64,000 nucleotides of DNA from Bacteroidetes bacterium RIFCSPLOWO2_12_FULL_35_15 (GTDB lineage Bacteria; Bacteroidota; Bacteroidia; 2-12-FULL-35-15): NCBI GenBank assembly GCA_001769385.1, contig MEPB01000070.1:1-64000 (forward strand), written 5' to 3'. This document shows, in pieces, positions 8,624 to 18,413 of the stretch (position 1 is its first letter; each line of letters opens with the position of its first letter). A program made the translations under genes and the position numbers. The notes beneath the pieces were generated by a model. That model had not been told where the DNA came from. It saw only the letters and a program-made list of their open reading frames with translations, and did no database searches.

Positions 8624-10633
8624 ATGAAAACCGAAGGTTCAATAATACTTCATACGTTAATAAAATACTTTTATTTCAAAAAAGTAGGCTTAATAATTTT
8701 TATGTTGCAATTTAAAAATTTAACCTGTTCTTTTTCTAATTATAAAACAGCGAAATGTACTTGTGTTTTATTTTTTCTTTTCTTTTATTATAATATAGCA
8801 TTTAGTGAAGGTACAAAACAATTTATGCCTGCTTCTGCAGATAACGGTTGTACGCAGTTTAATGATGTCGGTAGGCCTTTTGCTTTAATGTCGAATACTG
8901 ATTCTCTTCAGAGACTTTATTTTCACATAAAATCAATTACAGAAAAAGTTTATTTCGGTTTTGCAAAGCATTCCTCTTCGTCTGCAACATCAGGGCAATT
9001 TCGAATTAAAGATCCGTCTGGTACAATTGTATATGCAGCTACCAATTTGCCTACTTCAGGTGCGGGGTTTATTAGTACATATGCACAAGCGGTTGCCGGC
9101 CCGAAAATTAGCGGTATCCCTGCTGCAGGATACAGTCCTTTAAATTTTACTCCTTCGGTTACCGGGGACTTTTATATAGAATTTAGTTCAAATAGTAATA
9201 GAAATTATCGGTTTCAATATTTTGATATAACGGTTGTGGATGCTTCTTCAAAAACTATTAATGGGCGCTTATGGTCTTATGCATGGGACATGAATACATG
9301 GTCCTCAGCTAATGTATTTAATGGTTCTTTCTATGTTTATACGAATGAAGGTTATGTTTCTAAAGTTGATTTGAATGGGATTCAACCATTTGGTTTTGTA
9401 GTATCTTGTAACAATACAGGGCCAACAAATACAGGTAACATTGTAGCAGACAGAAAATCAATTGCTGGAAATTCGACAAGACCTTTTTTCAAAATTTTTC
9501 TAAGTGATCCGGATTCTACCATATATCTTTCTGCTTCACCCCCAGCTTTAAATAACCCAATTAGTGTTGTTGACGGTAATGTATATTATGGTCAGTCCGC
9601 TCAATTTAATGCAGATGTAACTGGCACAGGAATAATTCAATTGATCATTAGTCTGAATGGAATATCTGGTTATCAACCGGGAACAAATGATGCGATTGTG
9701 GCTGCAATTGTTACGACCGGCAATAATATTATTTTTTGGGATGGAAAAGATGCTTATGGAAATTATCCTCTGATAGGCACTTCAATTGAAATCAGTGCAG
9801 GTTTTTCTTCCGGAATAACTCACCTGCCAATATACGATGCGGAAACACAATCTGGTGGATATAATATAACCCGAATCAGACCGGTTACAGGTCCTGCACC
9901 TATCCGATGGGATGATTCAAATTTTATCGGAGGAACTGTAAATATTAGTGGAAGCTCCGGAAATGGACATTCCTGGCTTATAAATTTTGGTAATATAAGA
10001 ACAATGAATACCTGGTGGAATGGTTATGAAATTGAAAACCTGAGTGCTTTTACTGTTACAGTGATGCCTCCACTTCCAATCGAATTAATTTCTTTTGCTG
10101 CAAAGCCAAATATTGATATAATTGATATTAACTGGGCGACTGCATCAGAAAAAAATAATAATTATTTTAGTGTTGAAAAAACGAAAGACTGCTTACGCTT
10201 CGAAACAATTTCAAATGTTGCTGGTGCAGGAAATAGCAATACAGTTTTGAATTACCTTCTGAAAGATAATAAGCCATATGATGGTGTATCCTACTATCGT
10301 TTAAGCCAAACAGATTTTGATGGAACAATTACACATTCACATTTAATTAGCGTAAATTTTAATAGAAAAGTAGATTTTGTTTTTAAAATTTATCCAAATC
10401 CATATGATGGTATTTGTATAAAACTTGATATGATTGCTAATCGTGGAGATGAAACAAAGTTAATTATAACAGATATAAATGGGAAAGAAATATATTCTAA
10501 AGAAATTACAATAAATTCTAATGATGAAAATGTCTATACTTTTTGTTCAAAAGAAAGACTCGCCCAGGGCATTTATTTTCTTAAAGTTTTTTCCTCTGAA
10601 AAAGAATATACCAAAAAGGTTGTTGTGGAATAA
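8624..10633 (+). CDS. T9SS type A cargo protein
   Basis: A 669-residue secreted protein. The hydrophobic signal sequence (CVLFFLFFYYNIAFS) lies around residues 48-62, so the true start may be the ATG at 8702 (residue 27). The middle (about 70-480) is beta-rich with no family I recognise. From about residue 486 it carries the same PLPIELISF..WATASEKNNNYFSVEKT module as its neighbours and a type A sorting domain with FKIYPNPYDG and terminal KKVVVE. It starts 39 bp after the previous cargo gene, and co-transcription is likely. Confidence 0.82.
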   Translation: MKTEGSIILHTLIKYFYFKKVGLIIFMLQFKNLTCSFSNYKTAKCTCVLFFLFFYYNIAFSEGTKQFMPASADNGCTQFNDVGRPFALMSNTDSLQRLYFHIKSITEKVYFGFAKHSSSSATSGQFRIKDPSGTIVYAATNLPTSGAGFISTYAQAVAGPKISGIPAAGYSPLNFTPSVTGDFYIEFSSNSNRNYRFQYFDITVVDASSKTINGRLWSYAWDMNTWSSANVFNGSFYVYTNEGYVSKVDLNGIQPFGFVVSCNNTGPTNTGNIVADRKSIAGNSTRPFFKIFLSDPDSTIYLSASPPALNNPISVVDGNVYYGQSAQFNADVTGTGIIQLIISLNGISGYQPGTNDAIVAAIVTTGNNIIFWDGKDAYGNYPLIGTSIEISAGFSSGITHLPIYDAETQSGGYNITRIRPVTGPAPIRWDDSNFIGGTVNISGSSGNGHSWLINFGNIRTMNTWWNGYEIENLSAFTVTVMPPLPIELISFAAKPNIDIIDINWATASEKNNNYFSVEKTKDCLRFETISNVAGAGNSNTVLNYLLKDNKPYDGVSYYRLSQTDFDGTITHSHLISVNFNRKVDFVFKIYPNPYDGICIKLDMIANRGDETKLIITDINGKEIYSKEITINSNDENVYTFCSKERLAQGIYFLKVFSSEKEYTKKVVVE

Positions 10634-10743
10634 TTATAATGAATTCAAAAATAAATAATAAATGGATGTTATATTTTAACTCTTTTTTTTGTATTTATTT
10701 TTATTTATAAAAGGTCACAAATGTTTTCTTTAAAAATTTCTTT

Positions 10744-10759
10744 AGTGATTGTCATCACT
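10744..10759. promoter_or_regulatory. FNR/CRP-like palindrome before the third cargo gene
   Basis: AGTGATTGTCATCACT is a perfect 6+4+6 palindrome and fits both TGAT-N4-ATCA and CRP-like GTGA-N6-TCAC. It sits 113 bp before the start codon in the 238-bp gap between cargo genes, implying separate control of the third gene. Confidence 0.4.
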
Positions 10760-10871
10760 GTGTTTTCCATCATTTTAAGCATTGATCTTTTTTATTTCAA
10801 TTAGAACTGACTCTTTGTTCCTTTGCTGAAAATATTTCTTTAGTTACAAAAACCTTAAAAAATTAAAACAA

Positions 10872-13085
10872 ATGTATATACCTAATAAAATTTGCCAATT
10901 TTTATTTGAAAGTATTGGAAATGTTTCTATAACAAAATTGTTATTGCAACTGTCAATAACCAATAAAAAAAATAAACACATAGGCAGAATTCTGATTTTA
11001 TTCAGCTGTTTTTTATTTAATGAAGTTAATTCTAATGCTGCTGACTTTACATCTACATCAATAGGTGGGATATGGAGTGCCGGAACAACATGGATTGGCG
11101 GTAATTCACCATGTTCCTCAGATAATGCAATAATTGCGACAACTTCTGGAAACTCTGTCACACTTAGTGGCGTTGGTGATATTACCAATTTGAAAATTAA
11201 CAGTGGAGCGATTTTTTATGATGGGGGAAATTCCCTTTCTGTTTCAGGAAATATAATTATTAATGGTACTTATCTTGGAAATGGCTTAGGAAGTGTATTA
11301 GCCTGGAAAAGTAATAATTCTACGATCGATGGGTCCGGAATAATTAATAATGTTGAAAAAATATTAATGTTTCCGTCTACTAACAAAACCATTTTATCAA
11401 CTGCAAATCTAACTTTTACTGGAGCAAATCAATGCATAGAAATTGGACCAAATTCCGTAGTAACAAATAATGGTATCGTTACTATAAAAAAAATATTTGG
11501 TACGGGGGGCGGATGGTCTGAATGGATTAATAGCGTTAATGCATTGTTAAATGTCAGCGAATCGCTGTTGGAATCATCAACTGATATACTCACCGCAACA
11601 GCCACAGGAAACATTGTAAATTACTATGGTAGCATTGCACAAACAATGAAAGCCACTAGTTATTATCATTTAAAATATTCCGGCACAAATACGGGGACAT
11701 TGGCTGGAAATATAAATATTGCTGGTGATTTTACTGCTAGCTCCGGTACTTTTAATTCATCAACATTCACCACAACATTTAACGGAAATGTTGCACAAAA
11801 TATTTATGGAACGCAGCCTGTAACATTTTATAATCTTACCTTAAATAATACTTTTTCAACTATTCCTCAATTCACTTTAAATACCGATGTAACAACCCAG
11901 AAGGAATTAATAATGACTAAAGGCGTTGTTAATATTTCAGGCAATACATTTACTTTAGGAGTAAACGCAACAACTTCTACCCTCACACGTGTAGCAAATA
12001 CTACAACGAATTGGATGTACGGTGGCACTTTTAAACGTTTTTGGTTAACGGCAACAACAATTACAAGTACGTCAGGTGATTATTATGGTTTATTTCCTAT
12101 GGGAACAATGAATGCATCATCTTACCGCCCCGTTCAACTTAATTCAAGTGGGAATATTACAACAGCAGGTTTTTTTACTGTAAATCATATGGATGTAAAT
12201 GCTTTGACAAACCTCAATCCGGTTTATAATGATGCAGGAACTGACATTAAGCGAATTCACAATTCACAATTTATTACTGCTATTACAGGTGTTACTGCCG
12301 GCACATTTAGTATTAGCGCAACAATGACGAATTTGGTGGAAGGTTCTTTAAGTGATATCCGTTTAGCAATATTCACAGGCGGAACAACTGCAAGTGCTGT
12401 AGGAACACATTCTAGCGCAACAGGCACTGCGCAAAATCCAACTGCAAAACGAACAGGAATCACTACTCTTGCAAATTTGAATAATGATTTTAGAATTTCA
12501 ACAACAGATATTTTAGGGACTCCATTGCCCATTCAATTACTAAACTTTGAGGCAATGCCATCAGGTAATATAATTGAAATTAAATGGACAACAGCGAGTG
12601 AAACAAACAATGATTATTTTACAATTGAAAAATCAAAAGATGGGCTAAACTTTGAAACTGTTTCTAGTGTTGATGGAGCAGGAAATAGCGCAACTGTTAT
12701 AAATTATAAATTACAAGATTACCAACCATTTGACGGACATTCATATTATCGTTTAAACCAAACTGATTTTGATGGGACAGTTACTCATTCTCATTTGGTA
12801 AATGCTAACTTTAATAGAAAACCTGATTTTTCTTTTAAAATTTATCCTAATCCCAATGATGGGGTTTGTATTAATCTGGATATGATAGCCGAGCGAGGGA
12901 AAGAAACGCATTTGGTGATGAGTGATATAAATGGGAAAGAAATTTATTCAAAAGAAATTATTATAAATTCGAACGAAGAGAATGTTTATACTTTTTGTTC
13001 GGAAGAACGTTTGGCTCCGGGGATTTATTTTGTAAAAATTTCTTCATCAAATAAAGAATACACCAAAAAAATAATTGTAGAATAA
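10872..13085 (+). CDS. T9SS type A cargo protein with beta-helix-like repeats
   Basis: A 737-residue secreted protein. An atypically long N-region precedes the hydrophobic stretch near residues 40-55 (ILILFSCFLF). Residues about 56-300 look like stacked beta strands (GIWSAGTTWIGGNSPCSSDN, then repeated N-rich turns), as in parallel beta-helix surface proteins. From about residue 553 the PLPIQLLNFEAMP..WTTASETNNDYFTIEKS module appears, then a type A sorting domain with FKIYPNPNDG and terminal KKIIVE. The last ~90 residues are almost the same as those of the gene at 7595, pointing to recent duplication or gene conversion. Binding target unknown. Confidence 0.84.
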   Translation: MYIPNKICQFLFESIGNVSITKLLLQLSITNKKNKHIGRILILFSCFLFNEVNSNAADFTSTSIGGIWSAGTTWIGGNSPCSSDNAIIATTSGNSVTLSGVGDITNLKINSGAIFYDGGNSLSVSGNIIINGTYLGNGLGSVLAWKSNNSTIDGSGIINNVEKILMFPSTNKTILSTANLTFTGANQCIEIGPNSVVTNNGIVTIKKIFGTGGGWSEWINSVNALLNVSESLLESSTDILTATATGNIVNYYGSIAQTMKATSYYHLKYSGTNTGTLAGNINIAGDFTASSGTFNSSTFTTTFNGNVAQNIYGTQPVTFYNLTLNNTFSTIPQFTLNTDVTTQKELIMTKGVVNISGNTFTLGVNATTSTLTRVANTTTNWMYGGTFKRFWLTATTITSTSGDYYGLFPMGTMNASSYRPVQLNSSGNITTAGFFTVNHMDVNALTNLNPVYNDAGTDIKRIHNSQFITAITGVTAGTFSISATMTNLVEGSLSDIRLAIFTGGTTASAVGTHSSATGTAQNPTAKRTGITTLANLNNDFRISTTDILGTPLPIQLLNFEAMPSGNIIEIKWTTASETNNDYFTIEKSKDGLNFETVSSVDGAGNSATVINYKLQDYQPFDGHSYYRLNQTDFDGTVTHSHLVNANFNRKPDFSFKIYPNPNDGVCINLDMIAERGKETHLVMSDINGKEIYSKEIIINSNEENVYTFCSEERLAPGIYFVKISSSNKEYTKKIIVE

Positions 13086-13132
13086 AAAATTCATTTTATT
13101 TTGTTTGCAATTAAAAATACTGAATAATTTAT

Positions 13133-13353
13133 TGTTTCAGTTCGTTAGTTCAAAACTATGCAATTCAGTGCAATACTTTCAGTTTCTACAAGTATTAACT
13201 TTTCCTTCATTGCGAGGAAACGAAGCAATCTCAATTTATTAATAAGATTGCTTCTTCGTACCTCCTTCGCAATGACGTGTAATTTTAGCATTTGTTAAAA
13301 AGAATTTCATTCTTTTAATTTAAACCTCTGCACTTTCAGTACAGAGTGGTTTA
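13133..13353. repeat. Palindrome-rich intergenic repeat, copy 1
   Basis: About 220 bp that recurs nearly unchanged at 19638-19864 in the same orientation. Inside are a long imperfect palindrome (CGAAGCAATCTCA pairing with the later AGATTGCTTCTTCG), a perfect stem AAAAGAAT / ATTCTTTT with loop TTC, and a stem near CTCTGCACT..ACAGAG that is one base short of perfect in this copy. No coding frame or transposase is present, so it is a MITE- or REP-type element. It may also terminate transcription from both flanking genes. Confidence 0.75.
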
Positions 13354-13356
13354 GTT

Positions 13357-15849
13357 TTATTCTCTGCGGTTTCTAATCCATTTAATAGTTTCAAATAATA
13401 TAAGAAAAATCGTTACGCCGGTAAATACAGGTATAAAATGCTTGAATCCGGCATATTCAAAAGAAAATAATTGTTGTAACATAGGAATGGTTATTACTAA
13501 AAGTAAAATTGATAATGCTAAAAACAAGATTATTCGAAGAGCTTTATTTCGTTCATACATTACGAAAAAAATATTTCTTGTTTTTGAAAGATTTGTTAAT
13601 ATCAATGCGACATTTCCAATTAGCAAGGTCGAAAAAGTAATGGTCCGAATTTCTTTATCAGTATGTCCATCACCGATTGATTGGAAATAAACTATCAAAA
13701 CAACTGTTAACAGCACCAATCCCTGAAAAATCCCGTATGCAATTTTTTTACCTCCAAAAAATTTCTGATGCGGATCTCTTGGCGGTCTTTTCATAATTCC
13801 CAATTCTTCCTGTTCGGATTCAAAAGCGATAGAACAAATAGGATCGATTATTAATTCAAGAAAAACAATATGGATTGGAAATAATAAAATTGTCAGATCA
13901 TTAAAAATGGCCGGAAGTAATGTGAGTCCTATTATAGGTATATGAATAGCAATAATGTATGACATTGCTTTTTCTAAATTGTCAAAAACTCTTCTTCCCA
14001 AATGAATTGCACCAACAATGGAAGCAAAATTATCATCCAGCAAAATTAGCGCAGAGGATTCTCTTGCGACATCCGTACCTTTCATTCCCATTGCTACTCC
14101 AATATGTGAAGCTTTCAAGGCAGGAGCATCATTTACACCATCACCTGTCATGGCTACAATTTCTCCATTTGCTTTTAATGCTTCTACAATTCTTAATTTT
14201 TGTTCAGGAATCACTCTGGCAAAAACATTAATATTTTTTATTCGCTCTTTAAATTGATCATCAGTAAGACCCGACATTTCTTGTCCTGTTATTATTTTAT
14301 TTTCTACCTCTAAACCTATTTGTAATGCAATGCTTTTTGCTGTGATGGGAAAATCACCGGTTATCATAATTACTCTGACACCTGCCGCTAAACATTCTTT
14401 AATAGCATTTGGAACTTCAGGTCTTATTGCATCTTCCAATCCAATTAAACCAAGAAAACTAAAATCAAAATCTTTTTGTGTTTCGGGTAAATTATTTTCT
14501 GTAACTGTAGCACTTGCGATACCTAAAACTCTTAACCCTTTACCTGCCATTTCGTGAAGTGCAATAGTATTTCTTTTTGTTTCTTCTTCATTCATCCTGC
14601 AAAGCTGAAAAATGATTTCAGGGGCTCCTTTTGTTGAAACGGTAATTTCATTAGTTTTAGGGTTCTTTAAAACTCGTGTCATTGCCAATAAATTTTTGCT
14701 GAATGCGTATTCTTTTATCAAAATGTCATTTAAACATTCATTTACAATTTGGTCATAGTTTGATTTAATGGCTTTTTCCATGGGGTCAACAGGTTCTTTT
14801 TGACTTGCATTGCAGGATGCCATAAATAGTTTTTTAATTTCATTTTTAGTTGAAAACTGATTTTTAGGAATTATTTCAGTACCCGTATAGGCTGCAACTA
14901 CTTCCATTTTATTTTTAGTAATTGTTCCCGTCTTGTCACTGCATAATACGGTTGCTGATCCCAATGTTTCAATCGATGCAGGCTTTCTAACAAGTACATT
15001 GTTTTGTGATAATCGCCAGGATCCTAATGCAAAAAAAATAGTTAAAACTACCGGGAATTCTTCAGGGAGAATTGTCATGGCAGAGGATAAACCAATCAAT
15101 AAGGAGTTGATAAAATTTCCGCGAGAGATATAGAATAGAATTACAACAGAAATGCTCAATGCAATGCCGATGAAAGCCAGATTTCTGATCAATATTTTCA
15201 TTTCTGATTGTAATTTTGTTTGTTCTTCTTTGATATTTTTTAAAGAAGTTCCGATTTTTCCAAATGCTGTATTTTCTCCAGTTTGACATGCTTTCACAAA
15301 TCCTTTTCCCTGCATCACCAATGTTCCGCTGTAAACAAAAGTGGAATTATTTTCTATTGTTGTTTCGGATTTATTAATTGGAATTGATTCACCGGTTAAA
15401 ATGGATTCATCTATCATCAGATTTGTGGCTTCAATTATAATTGCATCAGCTGGCACACGATCTCCTTCATTTAAAATAATTATATCATCCGGAACAACTT
15501 CTCTGCTTGCAATATGTATTTCTTTTTCATCACGAATGACTAATGCTCTTGGGCTGGCTAATTGTTTTAAAGCTTCTAAAGCTTTTTCTGTTTTTCTGTA
15601 TTGAATAAAAGTTATGCTGATTATAATAGTGCTCGCAGAAAGTAAGATAATACCTTCATTGTAATCGCCAAGTAATATATACAGTCCTCCACATGCCAAA
15701 ATGAGAATAAACATTGGTTCTTTAATAACTTCTGACGCAATTTGAAGAATGTTTTTTGGTTTGGAGATGGATAATTCATTAAAACCAAAAGTTCTTAGTT
15801 TTGCTTCTGCTTCTGATGTTGTTAAACCTTTAATCCGGTTTGTTTTCAA
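13357..15849 (-). CDS. Cation-translocating P-type ATPase (PII-like, PEEFP subgroup)
   Basis: An 830-residue membrane pump of usual length for P2 ATPases. Motifs: actuator TGES (152-155), phosphorylation site DKTGT (305-309, Asp305), KGAP (407-410) and hinge TGDGVND (568-574). The N-terminus has the cation-ATPase amphipathic region (GLTTSEAEAKLRTFGFNEL). Two transmembrane ion-site motifs are not canonical: M4 reads LPEEFP instead of PEGLP, and M6 reads LELIIDP instead of the N-x-x-x-D of Ca2+ pumps. Ca2+, Mn2+ or another divalent ion are all possible. It lies 18 bp after the Nramp-type gene on the same strand, so the two act as one metal operon. Confidence 0.9.
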   Translation of the reverse strand: MKTNRIKGLTTSEAEAKLRTFGFNELSISKPKNILQIASEVIKEPMFILILACGGLYILLGDYNEGIILLSASTIIISITFIQYRKTEKALEALKQLASPRALVIRDEKEIHIASREVVPDDIIILNEGDRVPADAIIIEATNLMIDESILTGESIPINKSETTIENNSTFVYSGTLVMQGKGFVKACQTGENTAFGKIGTSLKNIKEEQTKLQSEMKILIRNLAFIGIALSISVVILFYISRGNFINSLLIGLSSAMTILPEEFPVVLTIFFALGSWRLSQNNVLVRKPASIETLGSATVLCSDKTGTITKNKMEVVAAYTGTEIIPKNQFSTKNEIKKLFMASCNASQKEPVDPMEKAIKSNYDQIVNECLNDILIKEYAFSKNLLAMTRVLKNPKTNEITVSTKGAPEIIFQLCRMNEEETKRNTIALHEMAGKGLRVLGIASATVTENNLPETQKDFDFSFLGLIGLEDAIRPEVPNAIKECLAAGVRVIMITGDFPITAKSIALQIGLEVENKIITGQEMSGLTDDQFKERIKNINVFARVIPEQKLRIVEALKANGEIVAMTGDGVNDAPALKASHIGVAMGMKGTDVARESSALILLDDNFASIVGAIHLGRRVFDNLEKAMSYIIAIHIPIIGLTLLPAIFNDLTILLFPIHIVFLELIIDPICSIAFESEQEELGIMKRPPRDPHQKFFGGKKIAYGIFQGLVLLTVVLIVYFQSIGDGHTDKEIRTITFSTLLIGNVALILTNLSKTRNIFFVMYERNKALRIILFLALSILLLVITIPMLQQLFSFEYAGFKHFIPVFTGVTIFLILFETIKWIRNRRE

Positions 15850-15867
15850 AATTATTTGTATAAGGGT

Positions 15868-17130
15868 TTATGTGAATAAAGTGTAATACATCAAAAACAA
15901 AGCTGATGTTATCATTATAATAAATGTGATTATTCCAAAAGTGTTTGCCCATTTCCCATTTGTAAATTCGCCCATTATTTTTTTTTGATTACATATATGT
16001 AAAATAATTCCAATTAATAGTGGGGCTGTTATACCATATAGAACAGCTGTATAGAGTAGTGCTTTAATCGGACTTATTCCAAGTATTGGTATAAGAAGGC
16101 CAATTCCCAAAGATATGATCATGGTAATATAAAACCCCGGTGCCTGTTTGAATTTTTTGTTCAACCCTTCTTTCCAACCAAATGTTTCCGCCATCATATA
16201 ACTTATTGAGCTTGCTAAAACCGGAATAGCTAAAAATCCTGTACCTATTACGCCAACAGAAAAAAGCAGGTATGAAAAATCACCCGCTAATGGTTTCAAT
16301 GCTTTTGCAGCTTCTTCCACCGTTGTAATATTATGAATATTCGCATTAAATAATACTGATCCTGTTGTTAGAACAATAAAGAAAAATGCAAGATTTGAAA
16401 GAAACATACCCACTGTTATATCAGACTCCATCTCTGAAATAATTTTTTTATCAACAACTAATTTTCTTTCTTTTTTATCCTCAACTTCCATAGATGTTTG
16501 CCAGAAGAATAAATAAGGAGAAATGGTTGTTCCAAAAATGCCGACAAGAACCATAAAAAAATCTTTATCCTTAATAATTGTCGGAACAAAGGTGTTTTTA
16601 AAAACTAATGCCCAATCTGTCTTAATTAAAAAAGGAATTATCATATAGCTGAATAAGGAAATGCAAAGCCATTTTAAAATAGAAGCGATTTTTTTGTACG
16701 ACCAAAAAATAATGGAGTAGATCAGCAGGATGGTAAATACAATCGAAAAAACAGATGCCGGAATTTTGGGAATTAATAAATTTCCAACTGCACCCATTCC
16801 GGCAATATCAGCACCAATGTTGAGAATTATTGAAGGAATGCTTATACTGATTATTGTAAATAAAATATATTTAGGATAATGTTTTTTAATAATTCCGGTA
16901 AGCCCTTTTTTCGTTACTATTCCGATCCTTGCGCACATTTCCTGAATAGCTACCATGAGTGGGTATGTAAAAAGTGCTGTCCATAAAAGTTGAAAACCAT
17001 ATTTTGCACCTGCTTGAGAGTAGGTTGCAATACCTGATGGGTCATCATCGCTGGCCCCTGTAATAAGTCCTGGCCCAAAACTTTTCCAGAAATGTTTTAA
17101 TTTATTTGTTTTCTTTTTTGATGGTTTCAT
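15868..17130 (-). CDS. Nramp-family divalent metal transporter, divergent
   Basis: A 420-residue protein with about 11 membrane helices, clearly of the Nramp/SLC11 fold (GPGLITGASDDDPSGIATYS at the start). In canonical Nramp the TM1 motif is DPGN and the TM6 motif is MPHN; here they are DPSG (30-33) and ISPY (about 203-206), so the Asn, Met and His that shape the transition-metal site are replaced. That pattern is known for Nramp-related groups with altered ion choice, some of which carry Mg2+. It heads an operon with a P-type ATPase, and the TGAT box at 17191 lies 61 bp upstream. Confidence 0.88.
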   Translation of the reverse strand: MKPSKKKTNKLKHFWKSFGPGLITGASDDDPSGIATYSQAGAKYGFQLLWTALFTYPLMVAIQEMCARIGIVTKKGLTGIIKKHYPKYILFTIISISIPSIILNIGADIAGMGAVGNLLIPKIPASVFSIVFTILLIYSIIFWSYKKIASILKWLCISLFSYMIIPFLIKTDWALVFKNTFVPTIIKDKDFFMVLVGIFGTTISPYLFFWQTSMEVEDKKERKLVVDKKIISEMESDITVGMFLSNLAFFFIVLTTGSVLFNANIHNITTVEEAAKALKPLAGDFSYLLFSVGVIGTGFLAIPVLASSISYMMAETFGWKEGLNKKFKQAPGFYITMIISLGIGLLIPILGISPIKALLYTAVLYGITAPLLIGIILHICNQKKIMGEFTNGKWANTFGIITFIIMITSALFLMYYTLFT

Positions 17131-17190
17131 TCAGGAGAAATTAGAGCTATCCAGTTTAATCAAAAATCTTTAAACACTTAAGAAAATGTA

Positions 17191-17204
17191 GTGATTGAAA
17201 TCAC
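17191..17204. promoter_or_regulatory. FNR/CRP-like palindrome between divergent stress/metal units
   Basis: GTGATTGAAATCAC is a perfect 6+2+6 palindrome within the TGAT-N4-ATCA class. It sits in the 158-bp gap between the metal operon (minus) and the glycine-rich stress gene (plus), so it could control both. Confidence 0.5.
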
Positions 17205-17288
17205 ATAGGTAAATAATTAAAATCATTGAAAAGGGTATTCATTGTACAGAAATTTGAAGCAAAAAAAATTACTTTATTAAAATAAAAA

Positions 17289-17825
17289 ATGCAAAAGGGG
17301 CTTAGTAAAAAAGTTAAAAAAAATGAATTGGACGAAATCAGGACAATTGTTGGTGTTTATCATTCACATACAGATGCTATAAATGCAATAATTGCCTTAG
17401 AGAAGGAAGGTGTTCCAATTTCAAATATTTCTTTTTTAAGCACTGCTGCTATTTTATCAGATAATTTGCAAACACGCTCTGTGGATAATATTAAGAATGC
17501 TCCTGTGGCCATTGGTGCTATTTTAGGTCCCTTGCTTGGTGTTTTATCCGGTGCAAGTATTTGGGCCGTTCCAGGACTTGGTTTTGTATATGGCGCAGGT
17601 GCTGTTGTTGGGGCCATTGCTGGTTTTGATATTGGACTTGTTTCAGGAGGTATTGCTACTCTTTTAATGACTCTGGGAATAAAAAAAGAAAAGATACTTA
17701 CTTATCATAAACATCTTAAGGAAGGAAAATTTCTTGTAATTCTTAATTCTAATGAAGTGATTGCTGCAAAAGCAAAAAAAATTGCACATAAAGTGGGCAA
17801 TTATATTGAACTAACTATGATGTAA
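17289..17825 (+). CDS. Glycine-rich membrane stress protein, general-stress-like
   Basis: A 178-residue protein. Residues 17-50 form a soluble start (RTIVGVYHSHTDAINAIIAL), residues about 70-130 a Gly/Ala-rich membrane hairpin (AIGAILGPLLGVLSGASIWA, then GAGAVVGAIAGFDIGLVSGG) with a glycine-zipper pattern, and the rest a ferredoxin-like tail (GKFLVILNS). Similar proteins are called general stress proteins or heat-induced membrane proteins. The upstream FNR/CRP-like palindrome and the TerB-like gene 27 bp downstream fit a stress operon. Biochemical role unknown. Confidence 0.65.
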   Translation: MQKGLSKKVKKNELDEIRTIVGVYHSHTDAINAIIALEKEGVPISNISFLSTAAILSDNLQTRSVDNIKNAPVAIGAILGPLLGVLSGASIWAVPGLGFVYGAGAVVGAIAGFDIGLVSGGIATLLMTLGIKKEKILTYHKHLKEGKFLVILNSNEVIAAKAKKIAHKVGNYIELTMM

Positions 17826-17852
17826 TTAGTAATAAACTAAAAAAATAAAAAA

Positions 17853-18260
17853 ATGGATTCTCCTATTCAAAATCTGCATTATGCTATTGGCGAATTAGCA
17901 TATTGCATGGCTAAAATTGACGGCAAAGTACAAAAAGAAGAACGTGAAAAATTTCATGAGATAGTTGTTTCAGAATTAGAAGATGATTATGATTTCAATA
18001 TTTCCGACATTGTTTTTCATATCATGGAAAAGGATAAAACGGATAGCGTTTCCTCCTATAATTGGGCAATTAATGAAATTAAAATGAACAGTCATTATTT
18101 GAGCCCTGAGCTTAAAGGCAAGTTCATAAGTGTCATGGAAAAGATTGCAAATGCTTATCCTCCTGTTACTATGGAGGAGAAGGATATTCTCAAAAAATTC
18201 AAAAAAGATATTGCGCCAATTAATGGGGATCCGGTTTTTTATTTAAAAACTGTGCGATAA
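17853..18260 (+). CDS. TerB-like helical protein
   Basis: A 135-residue all-helical protein. The N-terminal signature AYCMAKIDGKVQKEEREKF matches the TerB/DjlA-N type helical domain, whose acidic D-G-x-V/I turn may bind a metal ion. A second region (EEKDILKKF) closes the domain. TerB domains occur in stress and membrane-linked complexes. Co-directional with, and 27 bp from, the glycine-rich protein gene. A similar helical domain is suspected in two proteins of the Sia locus in this window. Confidence 0.65.
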   Translation: MDSPIQNLHYAIGELAYCMAKIDGKVQKEEREKFHEIVVSELEDDYDFNISDIVFHIMEKDKTDSVSSYNWAINEIKMNSHYLSPELKGKFISVMEKIANAYPPVTMEEKDILKKFKKDIAPINGDPVFYLKTVR

Positions 18261-18413
18261 TTCTATTTCGATTTATAATTCATAATGTGTGGAAATTTGT
18301 TATTGTTTGCAAATAACCCGTTTAAAACCATGAAAATATTTAATGAGTGTGGCTGTGAATAGAACCTTGGAAAGAAGAAAACAATAAAATGTATGTGAAA
18401 AATCGGGTTCAAT

